Positions 55,228 through 64,000 of a stretch of DNA of 64,000 bases are shown here, in pieces (position 1 is the first letter of the stretch; each line of letters opens with the position of its first letter). Source of the DNA: Macrolepiota albuminosa (lineage: Eukaryota; Basidiomycota; Agaricomycetes; Agaricales; Agaricaceae). The stretch covers positions 2,542,001 to 2,606,000 of the forward strand of contig JAMWFC010000046.1 of assembly GCA_027475525.1 (NCBI GenBank), in the 5' to 3' direction. The position numbers and the translations under genes were made by a program. Below the pieces are notes generated by a model, which was given only the letters and a program-made list of their open reading frames with translations, ran no database searches and was not told the origin of the DNA.

Positions 55228-58200
55228 ATGCTCTCTTATAGCTCTGGTATGCTTATTAACATCACAGAATCTCTCTCTGACCTGCATACAGACTCCTCAC
55301 CATTCAGTTCGCCCATCAGAAAGCGACAACGACTCTCCTCACCTACTTATGATGAACAATTAGCTGATTTCAACCAAACAGACCTTGAAGCACTCGAACA
55401 ACTAGAGGCTCATTTTTCTCAATCACCCGGCAAGAATAGCAGCCAGACTGAACAAGGGTTACCACGACATCACAGTCCCGGTCAGAATCATTTCAACTCC
55501 CCTTGAGGATACTATTGATTTTCCCTTTCCGTTCCCAAAATACCTTAGAGGGAAAAAGACATGCCGTTGAACTCACGAATGACCCTGAAAACCCATTTAC
55601 GACTCCGTCAAACGCTTCATCCTCATTTATCCCCGCTTCGCTACCAACCTTCGCCGCTGCTTCAACCTTGACAAAATCCTCAGCAACACCCATTGTGGGA
55701 TTTTTCAAAGCATCCACACTAGATGTGAACAATGTTGACATCTCAGATGATCCCCACCGCTCTCCGTCTCCCGAGGAACCGCCAAACCAGGATTATGACG
55801 CTTGGTTTGAGCCAGCAGGTGCCATTCCACCAATTACATTTCATTCTGCCTCGTCTAGTCTTTCCACGCTTGCTGGATTTATGAAGGCTTCAAACAAAGG
55901 CTTCATTGCGCCCTCTAATGTCGCTCTTGCCAAAGCACAAGCAAAGATGAGGGATATCTGGCAGGAATCTGATTCTCTGGACACAAGTCCTGTGATTAGG
56001 CCTTCCACTCCTTCAACGAGAGACAATTCTGAAAATCTATTTCAACCAGCCTCAAGTCTTTCTGAGAAATCTCCTCGCCGGCCGGCTTTGCAACCAGTCG
56101 TAAATTTCCCTGGTATTAATTCTCCAAGTACTCCGAGCCCTGCAGGCTTTTCTAGGCCATTGTCTGAAGTATCCTCTGCCATAACTCCAACCGGACTTTT
56201 CATAAGCAAGAACTCGAAACCCTTTAAGTCACCTCTCTTGCCGAAAAAGGTCGGAACCTCCCCAGCGAGCGGAGAAAGTTCTAAACCAACATCGACTACA
56301 CCCAACCGCCTCGGTGGATTTGCAACAACTAAGTCACAACATCCGCTTGCCTCAGCACCCATAACTGCTGATTTTTCGTCCGTCACTACACCCGCCCGTC
56401 ATTCAAAAGCATTTTCAACAGGTTCAAGCGTAAAAAGGCGTCCAGTTGCATTTGTTACACCATTCAAGCCTGGAATGGAGCCTGGTCAGCCCGGTCGTTT
56501 GAAACTCGAGGAGTCTTTCAAGACTTCTCAATCAAAACCGGCCCAATCTTCTTCAAAATCCAAAATGGATTGGCTCACAAAAGATAGATCTAGTAATACG
56601 GGAGCTGCTTGGACTTGTGTCTTTAATCTGGGTATGACTAAAGCAATTGATTGAATAGTGTCATCTAATGCTTGCCCTCAGACCCTCCTCCTAATCGACA
56701 AACTCTGCGCATATCGGGTCTCGTACCGCAACAGTACACCCGAAGTGACCTTGAGAGCATGGGAATGTGAGTCTTTTACTACTAGTGTTCACTTTATCTT
56801 CCTAATCCTTGTACCTTAGAAATGCCGCAGAACTGTCACAGATAACACCTGCAATGGCTATGTATTATTCATTTCACACCCCTAGTTCTATGCCAGTGCT
56901 TCCACTTCCATCAAACCCGCCGGTCAAGCTCGGTCCTGTACAGGCGTTCAATTCTTTGCTTGAGAATGGATGCACACTAGCAACTCAGGATTGGACGAAT
57001 AATCATTGGGGCCTTATTCTCTGGAAACTCGCCGGGATGGTTAGCCTTGACCCTGAGCGAGAAAGACTACCTGACCAAAAACGTTGGTGCTGGAACGAAG
57101 TGATGCGACAACTGTTCTATAGGTAAGTTTACAATCCAGGAAGACAACATCGCAAGGTCAACTAAGTGCTTCAAAAGGTATGAGCGTGAGCTCAACCGAG
57201 GAAAGCGGCCACCACTTCGTCTTGTTACCACGCGGGATGCACCTGCGGCCTGCCCAATGATTCTCTGTGTATCAGATATCATTTGGGACAACTCTAGCTA
57301 CTCAAACGGCAGCATGCCTTCCGATGCACATCCCGAATTGGAAGTGACGGATGGATGGTATCGACTACGTGCACGGATTGATGCACCCATGGCTCGCGCT
57401 ATACGCCGTGGTCACATCCGAATCGGTCGAAAGATCGCTTTTGCCAGTGCATACGTTTGTGCTTCTTTTCTTCATGAACATATAACGCTTGCTTATCTAC
57501 TTCGTGCAGCTTTCATCTGAAAAGAAGGAAGGATCAGAGGTTCTGGATTCTTACAATTCTACCAAACTGGTTATATCTGGGAATTCTTCGCATATGGCGC
57601 CGTGGCATGCAAAATTAGGATTCAGTCCGGGTCCCTTCATTTCCACCCTCCGTAGTCTGACCCCAGATGGTGGCGTGGTTACTGCTATGGATCTAGTGGT
57701 GGTGAAAGTATGATCAAGTCTTGGCATGCATTTCTTCCTTCAAATTGACAGAATTCGGTTTCCAAGGCGCACCCCATTGCATACATCGAGTTTGTTTCCG
57801 GTGAAGGTGGAATACAAACCCATCATGGTCCAATGAATGAAAGTGAAGAGGCGGCGGCTCAAGAAAAATGGAAAGTTCGTAGACGTGTCTGCTCGCCATG
57901 CCAAACTTATTGACGTATCGCTCAGAAACGATGGGAACATGAGACGTCAAAATTGCGTGCGGAATATGAGAAACGGTGGAACAGATATGAGGGATATCTT
58001 GATAGACTAGAGCGACGCCTCGGTTCCCAGGAGTTCACGTCCAGCCAGGATGGCAAGTTCACACCTTCCACATTGCTAAAGATTTTTCTCAAGCTTCTTC
58101 TAGATTTTCCGCTCGATGTTGTAGAGCATATCTACGATGAACTTGAGGACCCTTTGGAGGCTCCCAAAGTTATTGCAGGTCTCGGGAGGAACGAATGTGG

Positions 58201-58674
58201 CTCGTTGGCACGCTTCATTCGCAATCGCCTTCATCGAGATAAAACTCATGCAACTCAAGACATGGAGCTCGAGCTTCAGGTTCAGTTTCCCTATACAACC
58301 CGCTTCAATTCTTTCAACTCACGAAATCTCGCAGGAAGTTTGCCCTCCTCGAGTTGTTAAGAACTTCAGGATCATTGTGGTCCAGGATGCTTGTACTCGT
58401 AAATACCCTGGAAATCGTAAAGCCCTCTTGAATGTCTGGGATGTCCTTCATTTGTCTTTCTCTGAAGGATCCTCGCCTGGGTCATTTGAGATCGGACAGC
58501 GATTTATGGTATCTCATAAAAACCAACTAGCTTCTTTTCCATTATTAATCGACCTGTCCTCAGATCACCAACCTTAAACCTACCCATCAGAAGTCATGGA
58601 TGGGACAAGAACCCGGCGCCGAGGTTTACTTGTGTACCGGGCAATATTCTCGCTGGACGCCAATAAAAAGCTGA
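55228..58674 (+). CDS. BRCA2 homologue (Brh2-like), recombination mediator
   Basis: Loads Rad51 onto single-stranded DNA in homologous recombination; nuclear. Eleven exons: 55228-55246, 55292-55480, 55549-56631, 56682-56766, 56820-57122, 57178-57454, 57510-57707, 57767-57874, 57926-58279, 58335-58508, 58564-58674. They give 966 residues in phase. The N-terminal half is disordered, with at least one BRC-like Rad51-binding motif (LAGFMKASNKGFIAPSNVA followed by an Ala/Lys helix) and a weaker one (VGFFKASTLDV). Then comes the conserved VAFVTPFKPGMEPG segment, the helical domain (NHWGLILWKLAGMV), OB1 (ILCVSDIIWD, DGWYRLRARIDAP) and a long charged helix insert like the tower (KRWEHETSKLRAEYEKRWNR). 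It ends YSRWTPIKS, shorter than human BRCA2 by far, similar in plan to smut Brh2. Confidence 0.87.
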
Positions 58675-58915
58675 TGGGAAGTATGAATCATGCAATGCAA
58701 GTATGTATGCGTACAAGTGTACTAAATAAGGTGGACCTCATCCCATGTAATTCTATCAAGCATAGCTTAGCATTTAAATAGTAATATGGCAGAAGACGTG
58801 TGCATGTTTGAATGAAGATGGGTGGGCAAAGCGACAGGCTGCTCTAGCATACAAGCCTTTATCTCATACCACCTCAAATCTCCATCTGTACACACTCTCC
58901 CACTAAACGTATAGC

Positions 58916-60663
58916 CTAAAAACGTCCAGGTGCGCCAACGCCATATTTTGTGAAAACTTCTTCCCAATCGCCAATTTCGTCATGACCCATGCAAACTACA
59001 GTAGGCTTGTTTCCTGACTGCGGACCGAAAATGCGGGCTGCGACTCGTCGAATGTCCTCGGCCTTCAAAACGTCAATTTTATCTGTCATTTCAGAGACAG
59101 TTACCTGGCGGCCATGGACTAGAATCTATACGAAGAGACAAATAAGCAAACCAAGGCGGATTAAAACAGGACTTACTTGGCGACCTAGGTCCTCAACTCC
59201 GATCGAGCGGCTTTCCAACGCCATGATAAGACTTGACTTGAGTTGATTTTTAGCTCGAGAAAGCTCAGTCTTCGGGATGGGAGTATATAGAAGTAGGCTC
59301 AGTTGGTGAACAAGATGAGGCAATATCTGGCCAGGGGTGTTCCCACCCCTGATCCCAGACGATGCAGGGACGAAGGATGCGAAAAGACCAAAAAGTGATG
59401 AGTCGGCATATATGTGCTGGAATGAAGCACAGTGATCAACTTGGGAAAAGTGATTCAGGATGTATGTGTATAGACGTGAATACATGCCCTTGCCAGGTCC
59501 ACCTGAGATATACTCAGTTGACAACATCAATGAAAGTTGAGATGCATACTAACCTGCAGAAAAGCTACCTCCCCCGCCAAGAAGCACCTGCATTGTAGCA
59601 AGAGCATAGATATCATCGTCGTGTACTAACCTGCAGAAAAGCTACCTCCCCCGCCAAGAAGCACCTGCATTGTAGCAAGAGCATAGATATCATCGTCGTG
59701 ACACCCACTCCTTCAAACGCAACGTAAAGGTGATTGAATTCCTGGTTCGAATCTGGGAGGAAAGATGGCCACCAGTATAACGAGACTCTCGTGACGCAAC
59801 GGAATTGGGGAAAAGGAATGAGGCGGCACGGGTAAGGGACTTGGAGACGGAGGGAGAAGAGGATGATAGCAGGTGTGATGGTATCTGTGGGGAGGTCCGT
59901 GTTTGGGATGAAAGTGTAGGTCCTGACTTGAGCGATGAAAAGTACTTGTCTGCAAGCTCGACTAGGTCTTGATGATGCATCCCTGCACCCGCAACGACCA
60001 TCCTCTCAGGCCTATACCATTCCTTCATTACCCTGCGTAATGATGAGCCGTCTATGGAATCGATGCGTTCTACTGGGCAAAGAAGAGGATTTCCAAGCCC
60101 TTTTCCACCATATGCAACGGAATGCAAAACTTCTTGCAAGATCATATCTGGCTTTGAGGAAAGTTCACGGTTTTCATAGAACGCAGCGTCGCGTTGAGCC
60201 AAAATTTCCTCCTCCAAAAAGGCCGGGTTCAGTACAGTGTCGGATATCAGCGACAATGCCGTCGGCGTGGCGCTATTGAAGTGGGCGGATTGGTACATGA
60301 TGGATTCGCGAGTAGAGGAGCAAAATATTTGACCACCCATGGCTTGCACAGCAGAGACCATATCTTCCTCGGATCGTGTTGTTGTGCTCTGAATCAACCT
60401 TAAAAGACCTTGATTGCAAGTGATAACGAATTACACACCTTGAAAGCCATTCTATCAAGAAAATGGCTCACACCAGCTATCTCTGGCGTCTCATAGCGCG
60501 CCCCAGCATCTACATAGAGACCCACGGAGGAAAAATGTCCTGGTGTCGAGTCTGTTGCGACTCGTAGTCTGTTCGGGAGGGTTGTAATCTGTACATTAGG
60601 GGGACGGGCAGTAGACAGAGAGCGCTTGAGCGGCGCTTTGGCCTTGCGTGCGAGACGGTGCAT
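58916..60663 (-). CDS. MAS2: Mitochondrial processing peptidase alpha subunit
   Basis: Non-catalytic partner of the beta subunit that removes presequences in the matrix. Start MHRLARKAKAPLKRSLSTAR at 60663 is itself an arginine-rich presequence. The M16 fold follows (VGLYVDAGARYETPEIAGVS, FLDRMAFK joined by intron to STTTRSEEDMV). The glycine-rich loop that marks alpha subunits, VLLGGGGSFSAGGPGKGMYS, is split by an intron. The end is KYGVGAPGRF. A 77-base duplication (59547-59700) repeats the loop exon; one base appears missing at its edge (needed for GVHDDDIYALATMQ) and another near 59765 (needed for FLPDSNQEFNHLYVAFEG). A second duplication (60663-60816) begins at the A of the ATG complement and spans the promoter. 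Confidence 0.9.
59547..59700. repeat. 77-base perfect tandem duplication no. 16
   Basis: Within MAS2, covering the glycine-rich loop exon. Confidence 0.95.
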
Positions 60664-60816
60664 GGTGGTCGAAAAGTAGAAAGTGTAACGTGACTTAAAA
60701 TCGCAGTCACGCGTTCTCACAGCCCAATATGGCAGCCCCTGGTGGTCGAAAAGTAGAAAGTGTAACGTGACTTAAAATCGCAGTCACGCGTTCTCACAGC
60801 CCAATATGGCAGCCCC
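60663..60816. repeat. 77-base perfect tandem duplication no. 17
   Basis: At the MAS2 start codon and upstream region. Confidence 0.95.
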
Positions 60817-61019
60817 TTGCCTCTTACCCTGCTCTTGGCTTCTTTTCTTTTTCTAGTCTTTCGTCTGCTAGCGAAAACATTTCTTCAGTGCCACGTACAT
60901 CCTCCGTAGTCCACGTCCGAGCCAGTTGTTCATGAAACCATGCTTATCAATCACGTGTTAATGAACTCGGCGTCCCATGTCTAACGCTCAATCCACTCCT
61001 CTTCGTCTGCAATAATACC
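60664..61019. promoter_or_regulatory. Divergent upstream region, MAS2 / ceramidase
   Basis: 356 bases as given, 279 after removing the extra repeat copy. No gene. Confidence 0.4.
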
Positions 61020-62298
61020 ATGAATTTGTCCACGTCCTCCAAGTGGCATCAGCCGGGTTTCTATGGCCCGGTAACCGCGACCTTGGACTGGTGCGAGGTA
61101 CGCCATACACTTGTTTTAATCCCCTTTATTTTCATCTCCTCCAGGCAAATTACCAATTTTCCTATTACATTGCCGAGATGGCCAACTCCTTTTCCAACTT
61201 ATTTACTATTGCTCTCGCAGTCTGCGGAGCCCTCGCTGCAGCAAGCCAGCCCTTACCTACCCGTTATGTCGCCGGCTACACAGTACGTCGTATCCCACGG
61301 GCGGAGCCCTCGCTGCAGCAAGCCAGCCCTTACCTACCCGTTATGTCGCCGGCTACACAGTACGTCGTATCCCACGGAAAAAATCCCACCGACTTCTATT
61401 ATATCAGGGCATAGCCCTAGTGGGCATTGGTAGTTTTGCTTTCCATGCGACTTTATTGTTTGAAGCACAGCTTGCCGATGAACTACCTATGATCTATGTC
61501 GGTTCTATGAGTCTCTGGTTCCTATTCGACGATCAACCTGGATACAGTGTCAAGTCATCCCGTAGCAGGGCGCTCGTCGCCATACTCATCGTCTTCGATA
61601 TCTTATTTACCTGGAGCTAGTCAGTCCAACTCGTGTTTCGTATTTGCGGCACTCATGTTATCCCAGTATGGTGTATCGAAACCCTGTATATCATCAAGTG
61701 GTGTTTGCATCAATCGTTTTCACTACGGTCGCACGCGTCACATATATTTTGAAATGGTCGAACCGTACATTGGACATTCCTGGCCAGGTTAAATCCACTA
61801 TAGGCAAGCTTTTCACTACTGGCGCTGCAATGTTTGCTTTCGGGTTTTTGATCTGGAATCTCGACAACATCTTCTGTGATAACTTGACACGTTGGAAGGT
61901 TGCCGTCGGGTGGCCTCGTGCCTTTTTGCTTGAAGGCACGTAAATAAATGAAATTTGGACCTATGTCTCATAATAACATCACTCAGGGCACTCCTGGTGG
62001 CATATTTTTACAGTGAGTGTCAGTTTAATTCAAGAGTTAGCAGGCAGTAATCTGTTATAGGGTGCTGGGACGTATTACATGTTTAGTGGAATCCAATGTA
62101 AGTACCACATTCTAGTGCCTGCCTGAACGACCAATGGATCTTTCATTTTTCAGACCTGTAAGTATATTTTTAACAATCGTGGATCATGTACTCACGTCTT
62201 ACAGCAACCTTTGTTGTAAGGATAGCTACCAAAACTATAGATTGGGCTACTGGCTGGGCCTTCCTCACGTGTTCCGTGTAGACAAAAGGGAGAAATGA
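61020..62298 (+). CDS. Alkaline ceramidase (Ypc1/Ydc1/ACER family)
   Basis: Multi-pass ER enzyme that hydrolyses ceramide to sphingoid base and fatty acid. Exon 1 is 61020-61097 and gives the family phrase GFYGPVTATLDWCE, then ANYQFSYYIAEMANSFSN after the intron. Later: GIGSFAFHATLLFEAQLADE with the metal-binding His, SMSLWFLFDD, and VYHQVVFASIVFTT. The second histidine pair, EGHSWWHIFT, is obtained only by a GC-AG intron (donor GCACGT, about 61938-61986). The end CCKDSYQNYRLGYWLGLPHV… and DKREK is typical. A Tyr codon is split by the intron after TWS (61620). The 77-base duplication at 61224 covers exon 2's end and intron. Confidence 0.88.
61224..61377. repeat. 77-base perfect tandem duplication no. 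18
   Basis: Within the ceramidase gene, exon 2 end plus intron. Confidence 0.95.
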
Positions 62299-62390
62299 TT
62301 TTTGCGTACCAATCTTTATACCATACATCAACTTTCCGGCAGCTGGTATTGAATATTTCGATTAAGTTAGGATAAAAAGTAGATCAATGT

Positions 62391-63395
62391 CTAGGCGTTC
62401 ATGTTCTCCCCGACAGTCCATCTCTTGAAGCCCACAACAGACACGCCGCCATCTGCTAATCCTTGCGCCGACCTCCATTTCTCTAACGCAACTTCAACCT
62501 TGTCAGTTGAATATTCTGGGAACATCGTGAAGTCCTGATGATACAGCGCGCTTTCTGACTCCTGACCCTCGGATAATGTGATAGACGTTGTTGGGAAACC
62601 AACGATTTGACGCGCCAATGAACGTTCTAGACGCGTCAAATTAGTCGTGAATGCCTCTGACGCAAGTAATTGAGGTAATCGAGGGGATTTCAAGGCAAGC
62701 AGGGCCAAAGATCCTATTCGACCTTGGGTATTGACAGTGCCACCACCATGATTATAGGTTCCTAGGCTCAGTCCTTGGTCACCCTGCTTGAGTGGGGGAT
62801 TGCTGACTATAGCCACAGCCCTACGCAACGATATTTTTTCCCCGACTTGGGCAATGAGACTTTGTATCGAATTTCCGACGGTGATGGAAGTCGAAGGATT
62901 CGGATTCGATTCAGAAATTAATGGCGCGTCATTGAGCAAGTCCAGCGGGAAATCATAGAATACCGTCTCTCCTCCATGTTGTTCTGATATGAAAGCTGCC
63001 GTATGGGCAATGCTAGCAGCCAACCGAGAAAAATTTTCCGTCCTCCCCACGAAATCTGTCTCGCAATTCAACTCTACCATTGCAGCTCGCAGTCCCCCAG
63101 GATGAGAACCAGTTCCCTTGGACAGCACAGCGGTGCTGATCATTCCCTCGCCTGCAAACCTGCCCGCCAACTTTGCAGCCTTGGCAGCACCTGAAATCGC
63201 GAGGTCCTTTTCTAGCCATTCCAATGCAAGGTTCACGTCATTATTCGATACGCTAAGGGCTTCCCGAGCCTTCGTTATCGAAACGTCGATGAGCTTCCTA
63301 AGCTGCCCTATCAGGGCAGCAGGGACTTTGGTTGGTTGCGTTGAATAGAGCCGACGCGAAGACAAACACGTAGCATAGCGAAAGCTGCTGAGCAT
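62391..63395 (-). CDS. TSF1: Mitochondrial translation elongation factor Ts
   Basis: GDP/GTP exchange factor for mitochondrial EF-Tu. Unspliced, 334 residues. An arginine/serine-rich presequence (MLSSFRYATCLSSRRLYST) precedes the UBA-like N domain (IGQLRKLIDVSITKAREALS, NDVNLALEWLEKDL) and the EF-Ts core motif AAMVELNCETDFVGRTENF. The C-terminal dimerisation half is more diverged but complete. Convergent with the ceramidase gene (92 bases) and divergent from NAF1. Confidence 0.93.
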   Translation of the reverse strand: MLSSFRYATCLSSRRLYSTQPTKVPAALIGQLRKLIDVSITKAREALSVSNNDVNLALEWLEKDLAISGAAKAAKLAGRFAGEGMISTAVLSKGTGSHPGGLRAAMVELNCETDFVGRTENFSRLAASIAHTAAFISEQHGGETVFYDFPLDLLNDAPLISESNPNPSTSITVGNSIQSLIAQVGEKISLRRAVAIVSNPPLKQGDQGLSLGTYNHGGGTVNTQGRIGSLALLALKSPRLPQLLASEAFTTNLTRLERSLARQIVGFPTTSITLSEGQESESALYHQDFTMFPEYSTDKVEVALEKWRSAQGLADGGVSVVGFKRWTVGENMNA

Positions 63396-63520
63396 GGTGA
63401 CCGTGAAAAAGTTTGGGAAAAAAATGTCGCGTGACCTCGTGACCAGTGCGGAACCCGCGGCGTAAGAAAGTTTTGATTTCTCGACGCGTCTCGTTCAACC
63501 GTCTTTCTTTTGGCTTGTCC
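63396..63520. promoter_or_regulatory. Shared divergent promoter, TSF1 / NAF1
   Basis: 125 bases between the two start codons. Contains GCGGCGTAAG and TCTCGACGCGTCTCG; ACGCGT is an MCB-like site. Confidence 0.35.
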
Positions 63521-64000
63521 ATGGACGCCTTCAAAATTCCAGAGACTATCCCTCAGGACTTGCTGCTCATACACGATATCATTGGTGTTCTGCCTACCGC
63601 CAATCCAACAGCATCGCTCAAACCTGTGGGGGTTGATGAAGACTGTATAGACAGTTCGGATAGCGAAGATGGGAGCGAAGCTGAAATCGAAGCTGACCTC
63701 ACAGCGGTTGACAATGAGGATGATGCCTCAAAGCCATTGTGCGTCTAATTAGCTTTCACTCTTTGTTTGACCCATTCAACATCTCATTAGACCAGCGTCA
63801 GGCTCTAATCTCGATGATTCAGTTCTGGACTCAGGCTCGGACTCGGACTCGGACTCGGACTCAAGCTCAGAATCTGGTCAATCTGATGCCAGTGACAAGG
63901 CCTTTATCAACCTGGACCTCGACGACGACGAGGACAGTGGTTCTGTGCCGACCTCCGGATCGTATTTCCAGACCAAGAATGAGATTACTGAAACAAACAT
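63521..64000 (+). CDS. NAF1: H/ACA RNP assembly factor Naf1-like, 5' part
   Basis: Runs off the right edge. Exon 1 is 63521-63738 (MDAFKIPETIPQDLLLIHDI…), the intron 63739-63790, and exon 2 from 63791. After an acidic N-terminus and a Ser-Asp repeat, the protein reaches TSGSYFQTKNEITETN, which matches the start of the Naf1/Gar1-like core (TKNEI). Naf1 escorts dyskerin during H/ACA snoRNP assembly. Identification rests on that short match and the acidic N-terminus, since the core domain is outside the window. Confidence 0.68.
63829..63862 (+). repeat. Hexanucleotide repeat (GACTCG) in NAF1
   Basis: About five units encode an alternating Asp-Ser stretch; likely length-variable. Confidence 0.8.

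Overview
The window is a scaffold piece from a filamentous basidiomycete, most likely an Agaricomycete. Most genes are split by introns of about 45-65 bases with GT...AG ends. The housekeeping set is fungal: class-I myosin, a UCS myosin chaperone, riboflavin synthase, UDP-GlcNAc pyrophosphorylase, an exo-beta-1,3-glucanase, alkaline ceramidase and a BRCA2 homologue. The secreted aspartic proteases look like polyporopepsin. I cannot name the species.

Layout. 1-4.5 kb: 3' part of an ABCC transporter, a single-pass wall-sensor-like protein, and a 67-residue membrane micro-protein found only by splicing. 5-29.3 kb: an accessory block, all on the minus strand, with three pepsin-like proteases, twelve small secreted Gly/Asn/Tyr-rich proteins (here called GRP A-L; two exons, 118-122 aa) and four decaying relatives of them. 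A 100-N gap splits this block, and the sequences on its two sides are copies of each other. 29.5-64 kb: a dense housekeeping region of alternating strands: RIB5, a coiled-coil protein, myosin-I, RING-ankyrin, UCS chaperone, TRM6, an MDM1/SNX-type PXA-RGS-PX protein, an OAC1-type carrier, EXG1-type glucanase, UAP1, taxilin, BRCA2 homologue, MPP alpha subunit, ceramidase, mitochondrial EF-Ts, and the start of NAF1.

Two assembly problems shape any annotation. First, the left block (about 7513-17545) and right block (17646-29354) match one to one (GRP A-F against G-L, AP2 against AP3), and each ends inside the other. This is what two unmerged overlapping haplotype contigs look like, so the true locus may hold about two proteases and six GRP genes. 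Second, there are eighteen perfect direct duplications, every one with a period of exactly 77 bases. Several break coding frames, and six of the eight frame-testable junctions also seem to lack one base just after the repeat. They look like k-mer overlaps left in at contig joins.

Biologically, the most novel content is the GRP family: a constant signal-peptide exon joined by a short intron to a repeat-rich, low-complexity exon, with a shared TATA-bearing promoter block, co-duplicated with secreted proteases. Also notable are a taxilin with a ubiquitin-like domain spliced into its coiled coil, and myosin-I sitting two genes from its UCS chaperone.
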